Shown: positions 1-8,805, counted from the stretch's first letter. The stretch is 64,000 bases of DNA from Martelella mediterranea (GCF_021021415.1 NZ_JAINWJ010000008.1:1-64000), one strand, 5' to 3'. Program-made: numbers and translations. The notes: generated from the letters alone by a model not told the origin.

Positions 1-7
1 TCAACAA

Positions 8-121
8 ACAATCCTCGGGCTTGACCCGAGGATCCAGGCCGCCTGGCAAGGGTTCGTTATAAAGCTTCGCAAATTCAGCGACTTAAACCGCCTGGATGCT
101 CGGATCAAGTCCGAGCATGAC
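8..121. repeat. Two-hairpin intergenic palindromic element, copy 1
   Basis: The element starts with a hairpin at 13-31 (7-bp stem, loop CTTGA), followed by GATCCAGGC. A variable middle of about 50 bases comes next, then CCGCCTGGAT and a second hairpin at 98-116 (7-bp stem, loop TCAAG). The two loops are reverse complements and the inner GATCCAGGC and GCCTGGAT arms can pair, so the whole unit is an imperfect inverted repeat. A second copy lies at 50083-50195. It resembles the small intergenic mosaic elements of Rhizobiales. No gene is seen between base 1 and the sodium channel stop at 191. Confidence 0.8.
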
Positions 122-190
122 ACAAGAACGAAGGGCTTATGACAAATGATGGTCAAAGCTTATTGCTTTGTCATCCTTCCAGGCCCGCGC

Positions 191-991
191 TTATGGCGTG
201 GACCGCTCGTTCCTCAGCGCCGCCACTTCCTGCCGCAGCGCCTTCAACTCGGACAATATCTGCAGCATTTCCGGCTCCCGCGCCTGTCGGCTTTCCTCCA
301 GCAGTTCCTGCTCGTGCTCCTTCTGCATGGCCGAGACGATGATACCGATGAACAGGTTCAGCACGGTGAACGCCGTCGACAGGATGAAGGGCACGAAGAA
401 CAGCCAGGCGTTGGGATAGACATCCATGACCGGCCTCACGATCCCCATCGACCAGCTTTCCAGCGTCATGATCTGGAACAGCGAATAGATCGAAGCGCCG
501 AGCGAGCCGAACCATTCGGGGAAGGCCTCGCCATAGAGCTTGGTCGCGATCACGGCGAAGATGTAGAACACAAGCGCCATCAGCACGATGATCGACCCCA
601 TGCCGGGAAGGGCCGCCACCAGCCCGCCGATCACGCGCCGGAGCGACGGGATCATCGAGAGCAGACGCAGCGCGCGCAGGATCCTGAGCGCGCGCAACAC
701 CTGAAGCGGTCCGCTGGCCGGCACGAGGCTGATCGCGACGATCGTGAAATCGAACAGGCTCCAGGGATCGCGAAAGAAGCGCAGCCTGTGGGCATAAAGC
801 CGCAGCGTGATCTCGATCACGAAAATGGTGAGCACCAGAGCGTCGAAGAAGCGCAGCACCGGGCCGGCAAAGCTCTGCATGACGGTTTCGGACGTCTCGA
901 AACCCAAAGTGATGGCGTTGATGACGATGACGGAGAGGATGAAGGTTTCCCAGGAACGGGAACTCATCCAAGCCTTTACCTTTTCACGCAT
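191..991 (-). CDS. Bacterial voltage-gated sodium channel (NavBac/NaChBac family)
   Basis: A 266-residue single-domain ion channel of the inner membrane, expected to assemble as a tetramer. S1-S3 fill roughly residues 14-92. S4 (about 97-120) carries regularly spaced arginines in RxxR steps, the voltage sensor. S5 (about 131-151) and S6 (about 195-222) flank the pore, whose selectivity filter TLESWSM (176-182) is the canonical sodium filter of NavBac channels. The tail after residue 222 is charged and heptad-like, fitting the C-terminal coiled coil of the family. I chose the ATG at 991 because GGAGAG lies about 10 bases upstream. A longer reading frame starting at 1135 would add an unconserved leader, and a later Met exists at 967. 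The gene stands alone, divergent from the next one. Confidence 0.93.
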   Translation of the reverse strand: MREKVKAWMSSRSWETFILSVIVINAITLGFETSETVMQSFAGPVLRFFDALVLTIFVIEITLRLYAHRLRFFRDPWSLFDFTIVAISLVPASGPLQVLRALRILRALRLLSMIPSLRRVIGGLVAALPGMGSIIVLMALVFYIFAVIATKLYGEAFPEWFGSLGASIYSLFQIMTLESWSMGIVRPVMDVYPNAWLFFVPFILSTAFTVLNLFIGIIVSAMQKEHEQELLEESRQAREPEMLQILSELKALRQEVAALRNERSTP

Positions 992-1195
992 TATCCGCAC
1001 GCTCTCCGCAGTGACCCAGATCGGCCTTCGAGATGGGGAAATTTCGCGCTGAAAGCAAGTGAGCGGCGGAGACATTTTCAGGCGTCGACATTGCCGGCAA
1101 TCACGAATGTGTGATGAGCCGGAACGCCGCCTCACATGGACCTTTGGGCGGTTCTACCGCACAATGGCACGATCAGGACAATCTGGGGAATGGCA

Positions 1196-2005
1196 ATGCT
1201 TCGCTCATGCGCGATGCTTATCCCGGCGTTTCTGGCGCTCGCCGCAACGGGCGCCGCCCAGGAGGCGCGCCCGCCCGTCAGCCAGTGCCAGGCGATCGCC
1301 GAACGCCTGCCGCAAGTGAAATTCGCAAGCTTCGTGCCGGTCGCCTATGAGGCGCCGGAAGTCTCGATCAGCTTCATCGGTCATTCGACCTTCCTGATCG
1401 AAAGCCCCGGCGGGGTGCGGATCGCCACCGATTATTCCGGTTTTCTGCTACCCGGCGGCCCGCCGGACGTGGCCACCATGAACAAGGCGCATGAAAGCCA
1501 TTTCACGCTGACGCCCGATCCCGGCATCGGCATGGTGCTGCATGGCTGGGGCGACACCCCCGGCCAGCCGATCGACCATGACCTGGTGGTGGGCGACGTC
1601 TATATCCGCAACGTCACCACCGATATCCGCGCCTGGGGCGCGTTCGAGGAGGACGGCAATTCGATCTTCATCTTCGAGGTGGCGGACCTCTGCATCGGGC
1701 ACCTTGGCCACCTCCACCACGAACTCGCCGACAGCCATATCGCCGAGATCGGCCGGCTGGACGTGGTCATGGTGCCCGTTGACGGCGGGCTGACGCTTGG
1801 CGCAGAAAGCATGAGAAACGTGATTGAGCGCCTGCATTCCTCGCTGGTGCTGCCGATGCACCGCACCGGCCCGCGCGTGCGCGATTTCGCCGCCATGTTC
1901 GCCGAGGACTATGAGATCGTCTATTCCGACAGCCGCACCGTAACTTTGTCGCTCGCCTCGCTGCCGCGCCCGCCGCAGATCCTGCTCCTGCAGGGCGTTT
2001 GGTAG
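1196..2005 (+). CDS. Exported metallo-beta-lactamase-fold protein (UlaG-like)
   Basis: About 269 residues. The first 20 or so form a signal peptide ([18 protein letters not shown], cleavage probably near GAAQ), so the protein should work in the periplasm. The mature part has the fold hallmarks of the UlaG-like branch: [14 protein letters not shown] near the start, an acidic strand end in ATDYSG, and [10 protein letters not shown] in the second half. The classical HxHxDH metal motif is not obvious, so metal binding and catalysis are uncertain. The start at 1196 is favoured over an in-frame ATG at 1190 because GGGGA at 1185-1189 is then six bases away. The substrate is unknown; yebC follows after 76 bases. 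Confidence 0.7.
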   Translation: MLRSCAMLIPAFLALAATGAAQEARPPVSQCQAIAERLPQVKFASFVPVAYEAPEVSISFIGHSTFLIESPGGVRIATDYSGFLLPGGPPDVATMNKAHESHFTLTPDPGIGMVLHGWGDTPGQPIDHDLVVGDVYIRNVTTDIRAWGAFEEDGNSIFIFEVADLCIGHLGHLHHELADSHIAEIGRLDVVMVPVDGGLTLGAESMRNVIERLHSSLVLPMHRTGPRVRDFAAMFAEDYEIVYSDSRTVTLSLASLPRPPQILLLQGVW

Positions 2006-2081
2006 CGTCCCCGGGCTTGAATGCGCGGCCTGCCGCCCGTATAAGGGCGCGCATTCAGACAAACAAAGACAGGGCGGAGCC

Positions 2082-2828
2082 ATGGCTGGCCATTCACAGT
2101 TTAAAAACATCATGCACCGCAAGGGCCGGCAGGATGCGGTCCGTTCGAAAATGTTCTCCAAGCTTGCGCGCGAAATCACCGTCGCCGCCAAGATGGGCAC
2201 GCCGGACCCGGACATGAACCCGCGCCTGCGGCTCGCGATCCAGAACGCCAAGGCGCAGTCGATGCCGAAGGACAATATCGAACGCGCCGTCAAGAAGGCC
2301 GCCGGCGGCGATGCCGAAAACTACGATGAGGTGCGCTACGAGGGCTATGGCCCCGGCGGCGTCGCCGTGATCGTCGAAGCGCTTTCCGACAACCGCAACC
2401 GCACCGCGTCCAACGTTCGCTCGATCTTCACCAAGGCCGGCGGCGCGCTCGGCGAAACCGGCTCGGTCGCCTTCTCCTTCGATCATGTCGGCGAGATCGT
2501 CTACAAGCCCGAAGCCGGCGATGCCGATGCGATCATGGAAGCCGCGATCGAGGCCGGCGCCGAAGATGTCGTTTCCGACGAGGACGGCCACACCATCTAC
2601 TGCGGCTTCGAGGATATCAACGAGGTCTCCTCCGCGCTTGAAAAGGCGCTCGGCGAGGCCGAAAGCGTCAAGGCGATCTGGAAGCCGCAGAACACCATCC
2701 CCGTCGACGAGGAACGCGCCACCTCGCTGATGAAGCTCATCGACAATCTTGAAGACGACGACGACGTCCAGAACGTCTACTCGAACTTCGAGGTCGACGA
2801 CGAGGTGATGGCCAAGCTTTCGGCTTGA
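2082..2828 (+). CDS. yebC: YebC/PmpR family transcriptional or translational regulator
   Basis: 248 residues, the usual length of the YebC/TACO1 family. It begins [18 protein letters not shown], the invariant N-terminus, and carries the family blocks [20 protein letters not shown] and [16 protein letters not shown]. Members are cytoplasmic nucleic-acid-associated proteins, first described as transcription factors (PmpR) and more recently linked to relief of ribosome stalling. In alphaproteobacteria yebC commonly sits near the ruvCAB genes, as here (5 kb apart, with other genes between). It is followed by a hairpin likely to end transcription. Confidence 0.95.
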   Translation: MAGHSQFKNIMHRKGRQDAVRSKMFSKLAREITVAAKMGTPDPDMNPRLRLAIQNAKAQSMPKDNIERAVKKAAGGDAENYDEVRYEGYGPGGVAVIVEALSDNRNRTASNVRSIFTKAGGALGETGSVAFSFDHVGEIVYKPEAGDADAIMEAAIEAGAEDVVSDEDGHTIYCGFEDINEVSSALEKALGEAESVKAIWKPQNTIPVDEERATSLMKLIDNLEDDDDVQNVYSNFEVDDEVMAKLSA

Positions 2829-2855
2829 GACTCCACTGCGTTATCACGTATTGAA

Positions 2856-2876
2856 AGGCCGCCGCATCAGCGGCCT
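2856..2876. terminator. Probable terminator between yebC and a convergent barrel gene
   Basis: Stem AGGCCGC/GCGGCCT (7 bp) with loop CGCATCA, followed on the plus strand by CTTCTCT. It lies in the 68-base gap between two converging genes, so it may serve both. Confidence 0.6.
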
Positions 2877-2896
2877 CTTCTCTGCCCGGACGGGCG

Positions 2897-3709
2897 CTAG
2901 CCTTTGGGAAACACAAAAGTCAAGCCGAAACGGGCGCCCCAGCGGTCTGGCCCGCCCTCCGGCGTTTCCGCCCAGTAGCGAACACCCGCCGTCAGATTGA
3001 CCGGCTGCTTGCCGAACTTCACGAGCTTGCTCAGCGTCAGATCGATCGGGACCGACCAGATATCGTTCTTCCAGTCATACGTCGTCTCGGTGGTCAGCCC
3101 GAGGCTCCACGTCTTCGCAAACCGATAGGTCATAAAGGGCTGAAGGAATGTCGCGCTGATATCGGCCCTGTCGCCATTGCCGGCAAAGGACCACACGTGG
3201 CTGCCGAGGAACCCGACCGTGGTCGGGCCCGTCTGCTTGGCGATCATCGCAGTCGGCCCGGCGCCCCATTTCTCTCCCCCGAGGTAATCATCCGTTGCTG
3301 TCGGCAACAGAAAGATCGGGCCAGCGCCCCAGATCAGGCCGGGAATGCCGCTATTCGTCGGCGACAGAAACAGGCTGGTCGTGGTGTCTCCAAATCCGAA
3401 CTGCTCTCCGGATGGCCCGAAGACATCATTCTGATAGACGACCGGGATGATTGTTCGGGTGATCAGGTTCCAGTTGTCGTTCAGTTCGAACGGTATGATC
3501 GGCTTGAACTTGAGGTCAGAACGATCGCCGTCTGCCGGCCCGTAACCCGTGTCATCGTTCATTTCCACCGGCACGACGACCATCGAAGCGAGCGGATTCG
3601 CCAGCTTCTCCGGAATGTCGGCATCCGTGCCCGACGCGCTCTGGCTTGCGGCGGTACCCGCGAAAAACATGCCCATCACCACGACCGGCACGAAGTTTGC
3701 TCTACGCAT
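2897..3709 (-). CDS. Outer-membrane beta-barrel protein, paralog A
   Basis: 270 residues with a signal peptide (about 1-20) and alternating polar/aromatic strands, such as WNLITRTIIPVVYQ and GLIWGAGPIFLLPTAT. It ends in an aromatic-rich strand, LTFVFPKG, typical of outer-membrane barrels. It resembles proteins annotated as transporter or phenol-degradation MetA-pathway-like. It is clearly homologous to the divergent neighbour at 4054-4848: shared blocks include PIIPF.LN..WNLI.RTI.P and FLLPTATDD. The start at 3709 is chosen for GGGAGGAA just upstream; an upstream in-frame Met (3766) would wrongly precede the signal peptide. The ligand is unknown. Confidence 0.75.
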   Translation of the reverse strand: MRRANFVPVVVMGMFFAGTAASQSASGTDADIPEKLANPLASMVVVPVEMNDDTGYGPADGDRSDLKFKPIIPFELNDNWNLITRTIIPVVYQNDVFGPSGEQFGFGDTTTSLFLSPTNSGIPGLIWGAGPIFLLPTATDDYLGGEKWGAGPTAMIAKQTGPTTVGFLGSHVWSFAGNGDRADISATFLQPFMTYRFAKTWSLGLTTETTYDWKNDIWSVPIDLTLSKLVKFGKQPVNLTAGVRYWAETPEGGPDRWGARFGLTFVFPKG

Positions 3710-4053
3710 ATGCTTTCCTCCCGATATACGTAAATATAACGAAATAAGATAGAGCAAAACCATCAATAATAATAATAATTAAATCAATTAACATAAATAA
3801 CTTGTAAATAATTTTCTAAATAAATTTAAGTATATATATCGATCTATGCAAGCGTAATAAAGCCGGGAAATAAAGACCGGAGAGGTCGCTCTTGCGCGTT
3901 TGACACTCGAACAGCGCGGCAAACTGACCGTTGTAATTCTGCACAACGACACGAAAAAGAAGAATACCTGCACCCTATACACCCGGAATCGACTTGCAAC
4001 TTTAAGAGATTATGCGTGAATCACATTTCTTTACAGTTGCGGCGGAGGGATAG
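3710..4053. promoter_or_regulatory. AT-rich divergent regulatory region between two barrel paralogs
   Basis: 344 bases without a convincing gene. The stretch 3735-3850 is strikingly AT-rich (runs such as AATAATAATAATT and TATATATATC) compared with its surroundings. It separates two head-to-head paralogs and must hold both promoters. No clear dyad operator was recognised. Confidence 0.5.
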
Positions 4054-4848
4054 ATGCGTATCACAACATGCGGATTAATTCTGGCTTTGGCGACGACCGG
4101 CAGCGCGCTGGCGGACGATTCCCAGGCCGATCTGGCCAAGCAGCTTTCCAATCCGGTCGCGCCGCTGACGGTGTTGCCGTTCCAGTTCAACTATGATCGC
4201 GGCTATGGCCCCGAAAAGGGCGACCAGTTGCAGCTCAATGTTCAGCCGATCATCCCCTTCAGTCTGAACGCGGACTGGAATCTGATCAGCCGCACCATCG
4301 TCCCCATCGAGCAGCAGAGCGATATCGCCGGTCCTTCCGGCGACCAGTTCGGCCTTGGCGACACGCTGCTGTCGCTGTTTTTCTCGCCCGTCGACAGCGG
4401 CGTGGACGGGCTTATCTGGGGCGCGGGGCCGGTTTTCCTGTTGCCCACGGCGACCGACGACCTGCTCGGGAGCGAGAAATGGGGCGCGGGCCCGACCGGG
4501 GTCGTCGCCTTCGAACACGGGCCATGGACGACCGGGCTTCTCGCCAACCACGTCTGGTCCTATGCCGGCGCGGATGACAAGAGCCGCATCTCGACCACGA
4601 TGACCCAGCCCTTCATCTCCTACAACACCAGATCAGCCTGGACCTTCTCGCTCACCAGCGAGGCGGAATATGACTGGGTGGGCGAGGACTGGATCGTGCC
4701 GATCGACTTCACCGTCGGCAAGCTGGTGATGGCGGGCCGGCAGCCGATCAGCCTGACGCTTGGCGCGCGCTACTGGGCGACCGCGCCGGACAACGGCCCG
4801 GAAGGCTGGGGGCTCCGGGCCGTGGTGAGCTTCGTGTTCCCGAAATAG
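4054..4848 (+). CDS. Outer-membrane beta-barrel protein, paralog B
   Basis: 264 residues. Residues 1-20 (MRITTCGLILALATTGSALA) are a typical signal peptide, and the C-terminus ends VVSFVFPK, as expected for an outer-membrane barrel. It aligns along its whole length with the neighbour at 2897-3709; both keep GYGP, PIIPF, GPSG.QFG.GDT, WGAGP and FLLPTATDD. GGAGGGATAG lies directly before the ATG and supports the start. It stops only 7 bases before the stop codon of the convergent luciferase-like gene. Ligand and role are unknown. Confidence 0.75.
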   Translation: MRITTCGLILALATTGSALADDSQADLAKQLSNPVAPLTVLPFQFNYDRGYGPEKGDQLQLNVQPIIPFSLNADWNLISRTIVPIEQQSDIAGPSGDQFGLGDTLLSLFFSPVDSGVDGLIWGAGPVFLLPTATDDLLGSEKWGAGPTGVVAFEHGPWTTGLLANHVWSYAGADDKSRISTTMTQPFISYNTRSAWTFSLTSEAEYDWVGEDWIVPIDFTVGKLVMAGRQPISLTLGARYWATAPDNGPEGWGLRAVVSFVFPK

Positions 4849-4855
4849 CGCGGGA

Positions 4856-5857
4856 TCAGGCTGCTACCTTCAGTTCACTGCGTAGCGTGCCGAACATGCC
4901 GACGGCCTTCAGCCGCGCTTCCACCGAATGCACGGGCACGGAGATGATCACTTCGTCGGCCTTGGTGTCGGCAACGAAGCCCGCCATCTTGGCCCTTGCC
5001 TTCTCCGGACCGCCGACCACGGCGAACTGGAAGGTGTGCTCGATCGACATCTTCTCCATCTCGGTCCAGAGGCCGTCCATGCTGTCGACCGGTCGGGGCG
5101 TCTTGCCGCGGGCATTGCGGCGCAGCGCCACGAAGCTCTGCAGCGCAGAGGTGAACAGATAATCCGCCTCGTCATCGCTATCCGCCATCGCGCCCATGAC
5201 GCCGACGATCACATAGGGCTTTTCGAGCTGCGCCGAGGGCTTGAAGTTGGTGCGGTAGATGTTGAGCGCCTCGAACAGCATGTCGGGCGCGAAATGCGAG
5301 GCGAAGGCGTAGGGCAGGCCGAGCATGGCGGCCAGATGGGCACTGTAGGTGGAGGAGCCGAGAATATAGATCGGCACCTTGGCCCCTGCCCCCGGATTGG
5401 CAAGCAGACGCTGGCCCTCGACCGGATCGTCCATCAACTGCTGCAATTCGACGATATCATTCGGGAAGGTCTGGGCGCCTGCATCGAGATTGCGGCGCAG
5501 CGCCCGCGCCGTGTTCATATCGGTTCCCGGCGCCCGGCCAAGGCCGAGATCGATGCGGCCGGGATAAAGCGCTTCCAGCGTGCCGAACTGTTCGGCGATC
5601 ACCAGCGGCGAGTGATTGGGCAGCATGATGCCGCCGGAGCCGACGCGGATTGTGCTGGTCGCCCGCGCGGCCTCCGAGATCACCAGCGAGGTGGCGGCAC
5701 TGGCAATGCCGGTCATGCCGTGGTGCTCGGCGAGCCAGAAACGGGTATAGCCCGCCTCCTCGGCCTTTTTCGCCATTTGCCGCGTGGCCTCCAGCGCTTG
5801 CGAAATGGTGCCGCCTTCGACAACCGGACAAAGGTCGAGAATGGAGAATTTAGTCAT
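4856..5857 (-). CDS. LLM-class flavin-dependent oxidoreductase
   Basis: 333 residues with the TIM-barrel signatures of the bacterial luciferase family: FSILDLCPV at the start, [30 protein letters not shown] and [16 protein letters not shown]. These match the MsnO8/YhbW-like subgroup, which uses reduced FMN (or F420 in other phyla) for monooxygenation or hydride transfer. It is a soluble cytosolic enzyme, and its substrate cannot be read from sequence. AGGA sits about 7 bases before the ATG at 5857. A divergon-style LysR gene follows on the same strand upstream, but whether it controls this gene is unknown. Confidence 0.85.
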   Translation of the reverse strand: MTKFSILDLCPVVEGGTISQALEATRQMAKKAEEAGYTRFWLAEHHGMTGIASAATSLVISEAARATSTIRVGSGGIMLPNHSPLVIAEQFGTLEALYPGRIDLGLGRAPGTDMNTARALRRNLDAGAQTFPNDIVELQQLMDDPVEGQRLLANPGAGAKVPIYILGSSTYSAHLAAMLGLPYAFASHFAPDMLFEALNIYRTNFKPSAQLEKPYVIVGVMGAMADSDDEADYLFTSALQSFVALRRNARGKTPRPVDSMDGLWTEMEKMSIEHTFQFAVVGGPEKARAKMAGFVADTKADEVIISVPVHSVEARLKAVGMFGTLRSELKVAA

Positions 5858-5957
5858 GGAAAATCCTGTCCCGGAATGTGTGTCTTTGACACATAATTAG
5901 GAACTGCTCGCTCGATTTGCAAAGCCTGGCCGTTGCGATGGTCGAAGAAAGAGCCCG

Positions 5958-6887
5958 CTACCCTGTCCCGGCGGCCTGTCGCCGTTGCGCTGTCACGAAA
6001 TCGATGAAGGCGCGCAGCGGGCGCGGCGTGAGGCGGCTGGAATAATAGAGGAAGGGTCCCTCGTACTCCGCGCACCAGTCCTCCAGCACGGGCGCCAGTT
6101 CGCCGGTTGCAAAATGCGGTTCCAGCCAGTTGCGGAAACCGTAGATCAGGCCGTGGCCGGCAATCGCCAGTTTGACGGCGGCGCGCCAGCCGGCGGTGCC
6201 GATGATCAGCCGGGCCGCCGGATCAAGCTGCAGCGTTTCGCCATCTTTCTCGAATTCCCACTCCGTCAGCGCGCCGGAGGCGAAACGCAGACGGATACAA
6301 TCATGCGAGAGCACATCGCGCGGATGCGCGGGACTGCCGAACCGGGCGAGGTAATCCGGCGCGGCCGCCAGCGCCGGGCGTTGCACGGGCGGGCCGATGG
6401 GGATCGCGATCATATCCTGAGCCAGATGTTCGCCATAGCGGATGCCGGCATCGCAGCCGGTGCCGATCATATCGTTGAAACGGTCGTCGACCAGGATTTC
6501 CACCCGCACCTGCGGATTGGCCCTCGCGAACCCGTCGAGGATCGGCGGAAGGATGTCTTCCATCACGGCGCCTGGCACCTGAAGCTTCAGCCGCCCGCGC
6601 ACAACGCCCTCGCTGCTGGTCGCCTCCGCGATGGCCGAGCGGGTCTCGGCAACCACCGGCTCAAGGCGTTCGGCAAGCGCCCGGCCCACCTCGGTCAGGT
6701 GAACGCTGCGGGTTGTGCGGATGATCAGCGGCACGCCGAGCTCTGCTTCGAGCCGGTTTATCGTTTCGCTCACGGTCGATGGCGCGTTTCCGAGGCGCTT
6801 GGCGGCGGCGCGAAATCCGCCGGTGCGGGCGATCACCAGAAAAGTGAGCAGATCATCGAAGGACGGGAGCGGGCTATTGTTCGGCAT
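5958..6887 (-). CDS. LysR-family transcriptional regulator divergent from a PdxI-like reductase
   Basis: 309 residues. The N-terminal winged helix-turn-helix (about 8-66) contains FLVIARTGGFRAAAKRLG and PSTVSETINRLEAELGVPL; the remainder is a LysR substrate-binding domain. The Met at 6887 gives the usual spacing to the HTH, whereas the frame could be extended to 6923. The gene diverges from the aldo/keto reductase at 6982. A perfect 13-bp dyad of the LysR T-N11-A type lies between them at 6950-6962, so this protein probably regulates that reductase and possibly itself. The effector is unknown. Confidence 0.88.
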   Translation of the reverse strand: MPNNSPLPSFDDLLTFLVIARTGGFRAAAKRLGNAPSTVSETINRLEAELGVPLIIRTTRSVHLTEVGRALAERLEPVVAETRSAIAEATSSEGVVRGRLKLQVPGAVMEDILPPILDGFARANPQVRVEILVDDRFNDMIGTGCDAGIRYGEHLAQDMIAIPIGPPVQRPALAAAPDYLARFGSPAHPRDVLSHDCIRLRFASGALTEWEFEKDGETLQLDPAARLIIGTAGWRAAVKLAIAGHGLIYGFRNWLEPHFATGELAPVLEDWCAEYEGPFLYYSSRLTPRPLRAFIDFVTAQRRQAAGTG

Positions 6888-6949
6888 GCCGATCACCGTA
6901 TTCGCGTTTGTGCGGATTATCAAGCATCGTGCGGCCGCCTATATTGTGC

Positions 6950-6962
6950 TCATTCCGAATGA
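6950..6962. promoter_or_regulatory. Candidate LysR operator (T-N11-A dyad)
   Basis: TCATTCCGAATGA is a perfect inverted repeat around a central base step and fits the T-N11-A rule for LysR regulators. It lies 19 bases before the reductase ATG and 63 bases from the LysR start. Confidence 0.55.
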
Positions 6963-6981
6963 AATCAGAAGGAACGCACCC

Positions 6982-7863
6982 ATGACCAGCGTATCGCCAG
7001 CCTCGGCCGCCGGCCGCTTCACCTTTCCCGGCACCGATATTTCCGTCAACCGCATGGGCTTCGGCGCCATGCAGCTCGCCGGCCCCCATGTCTTTGGCGA
7101 GCCGAAGGATCCCGACGAATGCCGGGCGGTCCTGCGCGAGGCGCTCGCGCTCGGCATCGATCATATCGACACCAGCGATTTTTACGGTCCCTACGTCACC
7201 AACCGGCTGATCGCCGAAACGCTGCACCCCTACCCCGACAATCTCACGCTGGTTACCAAGATCGGCGCCTGGCGCGACGACGAGGGCGGCTGGAACCTGA
7301 ACCACGAGCCGGATTTCCTGCGCAGATCTGTCGAGGACAATCTGGAGCGGCTGAAGCTGGACCGGATCGCGATCGTCAACCTGCGCATGGGCAGCGTCAA
7401 CGGCTTCAGCGAGGACGGCGAGATCGCCGAACCGATGAAGGCAATGCGGCAGATGCAGGAGGAAGGCATGATCGCGCATATCGGCATCTCGACCGTGACC
7501 GCGCCCCAGGTGAAGATTGCCCAGGACATCGCCCCGATCGTCTGCGTGCAGAACCACTATAATCTCATCCACCGCGACGACGATGCCATGATCGACAGCC
7601 TCGCCGAACAGGGCATCGCCTATGTGCCCTATTTCCCGCTCGGCGGATTCCTGCCCTATCAGGCCGATATTCTGGATCAGGTCGCAAGCGAACTTGATGC
7701 CTCCATCCAGAAGGTCTCGCTCGCATGGCTGTTGCAGCGCAGCCCGAATATTCTTGTCATTCCCGGCACATCATCGCGCGCCCATCTGCGCGATAATATC
7801 GCCGCGGCCGAACTGACGCTCGGCGAGGAACATCTGAAGCGGCTCGACGCCATCGCTGCCTGA
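6982..7863 (+). CDS. pdxI: Aldo/keto reductase, PdxI (YdbC)-like pyridoxal reductase
   Basis: 293 residues. It resembles Escherichia coli PdxI (YdbC) along its length, sharing GAMQLAGP.VFG, NHIDTSDFYGP.VTN-type and AYVPFFPLGGF-type blocks and the ending LAWLLQRSPNIL.IPGTSS. PdxI reduces pyridoxal to pyridoxine with NADPH in vitamin B6 salvage. The catalytic Asp63, Tyr68 and Lys93 are present. The usual active-site His region reads IVNLRMG, as it does in PdxI (VVNLR), so this is a family trait and not damage. AAGGAA precedes the ATG. Another oxidoreductase activity in the same family remains possible. Confidence 0.8.
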   Translation: MTSVSPASAAGRFTFPGTDISVNRMGFGAMQLAGPHVFGEPKDPDECRAVLREALALGIDHIDTSDFYGPYVTNRLIAETLHPYPDNLTLVTKIGAWRDDEGGWNLNHEPDFLRRSVEDNLERLKLDRIAIVNLRMGSVNGFSEDGEIAEPMKAMRQMQEEGMIAHIGISTVTAPQVKIAQDIAPIVCVQNHYNLIHRDDDAMIDSLAEQGIAYVPYFPLGGFLPYQADILDQVASELDASIQKVSLAWLLQRSPNILVIPGTSSRAHLRDNIAAAELTLGEEHLKRLDAIAA

Positions 7864-7920
7864 TCGCATACCAACGTCCTGACACGATACGTGCGGAACG
7901 CCCGGCCCGGCGCTCCGCAT

Positions 7921-7935
7921 GTTTTTGTTTTGTTC
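7921..7935. promoter_or_regulatory. Candidate LexA (SOS) box before ruvC
   Basis: The sequence GTTT-N7-GTTC differs by one base from the alphaproteobacterial LexA box GTTC-N7-GTTC. It lies 44 bases before the ruvC start, the expected place for an operator. Confidence 0.5.
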
Positions 7936-7979
7936 ACTTTTATCTGGAAGCCTCGGGGCAAGAACGATAGGGTGAATTC

Positions 7980-8495
7980 ATGGAAAAGACGATTCGCATC
8001 ATAGGCATCGATCCAGGGCTGAGGCGCACCGGCTGGGGCGTTATCGAAACGTTGGGAAACTCGCTCAAATTCATCGATTCCGGCACGGTCACCTCTGACG
8101 GCGATCTCGATCTGCCCTCGCGCCTGCGCCAATTGCACGACGGGTTGTCGGAAGTTGTGCACGGCTTTCGCCCGGACGAGGCGGCGGTGGAGCAGACCTT
8201 CGTCAACAAGGACGCGGTCGCGACGCTGAAGCTCGGCCAGGCGCGCGGCATCGCCCTGCTGGTGCCTTCGCTCGCAGGCCTTCCGGTCGCCGAATACGCG
8301 CCCAATGCGGTGAAGAAGGCGGTGATCGGCGTCGGCCATGGCGACAAGCAGCAGATCCACATGATGCTGAAGGTTCTGATGCCGCGCGTGCAGTTCAAGG
8401 GCAGCGATGCCGCGGACGCATTGGCCATTGCCATCTGCCACAGCCACAATCGCGGCGGCAACAAGATGATGAAGGCAGCGATGGCGGCGGGGTGA
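7980..8495 (+). CDS. ruvC: Holliday junction endodeoxyribonuclease RuvC
   Basis: 171 residues, normal for RuvC. It resolves Holliday junctions made by recombination, acting as a dimer with the RuvAB motor. Catalytic acids are in place: Asp11 in [14 protein letters not shown], Glu71 in [12 protein letters not shown], and Asp143/Asp146 in [14 protein letters not shown]. It is the first gene of a ruvC-ruvA-toxin/antitoxin-ruvB run; a candidate SOS box lies just upstream. It is separated from ruvA by an unusual 310-base gap filled with a palindromic element. Confidence 0.97.
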   Translation: MEKTIRIIGIDPGLRRTGWGVIETLGNSLKFIDSGTVTSDGDLDLPSRLRQLHDGLSEVVHGFRPDEAAVEQTFVNKDAVATLKLGQARGIALLVPSLAGLPVAEYAPNAVKKAVIGVGHGDKQQIHMMLKVLMPRVQFKGSDAADALAIAICHSHNRGGNKMMKAAMAAG

Positions 8496-8563
8496 TGCCG
8501 GCGGTCTGTCGATAGATTCGGCAGGCACGGAATGAATGATTGATTATGAAAAGTGACGCTTGC

Positions 8564-8720
8564 TCCCAATACTCTCTCCCGCTGGCGGGAGAGATGCCCG
8601 AAAGGGGCAGGGAGGGTGGTGCGGCGTATCAGATCATGAGGGCGCTCGCGGGGATAGGCTCCCCCCTCACTGTCGCTTTCGCGACATCTCTCCCCTCCGG
8701 GGCGAGAAGGTTTGGGGGCG
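8564..8720. repeat. Mosaic palindromic element between ruvC and ruvA
   Basis: This fills most of the 310-base ruvC-ruvA gap (8496-8805). The left arm has a 9-bp hairpin at 8574-8593 (CTCTCCCGC/GCGGGAGAG), then AGATGCCCGAAAGGGGC. The right arm, read on the other strand, has CTTCTCGCCCC..GGGGAGAGATG, then TCGCGAAAGCGAC. The two arms match each other in inverted orientation with several hairpins inside. This is the architecture of rhizobial intergenic mosaic elements (RIME-like); the family name is an inference. Confidence 0.7.
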
Positions 8721-8805
8721 ATGCGGCGAGCGAAAGGCGAGCAGCGCACGCTGCGAGAACAAGAGGCATACGCGTGAAGGCGTCACGTCGGAAGGAAAAA
8801 ACTGC

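Noticed and set aside
146-1114. Long open frame antisense to the sodium channel gene
   Set aside because: Composition is His/Arg/Gln-rich shadow coding typical of the strand opposite a GC-rich gene; it has no family features and overlaps a canonical channel gene.
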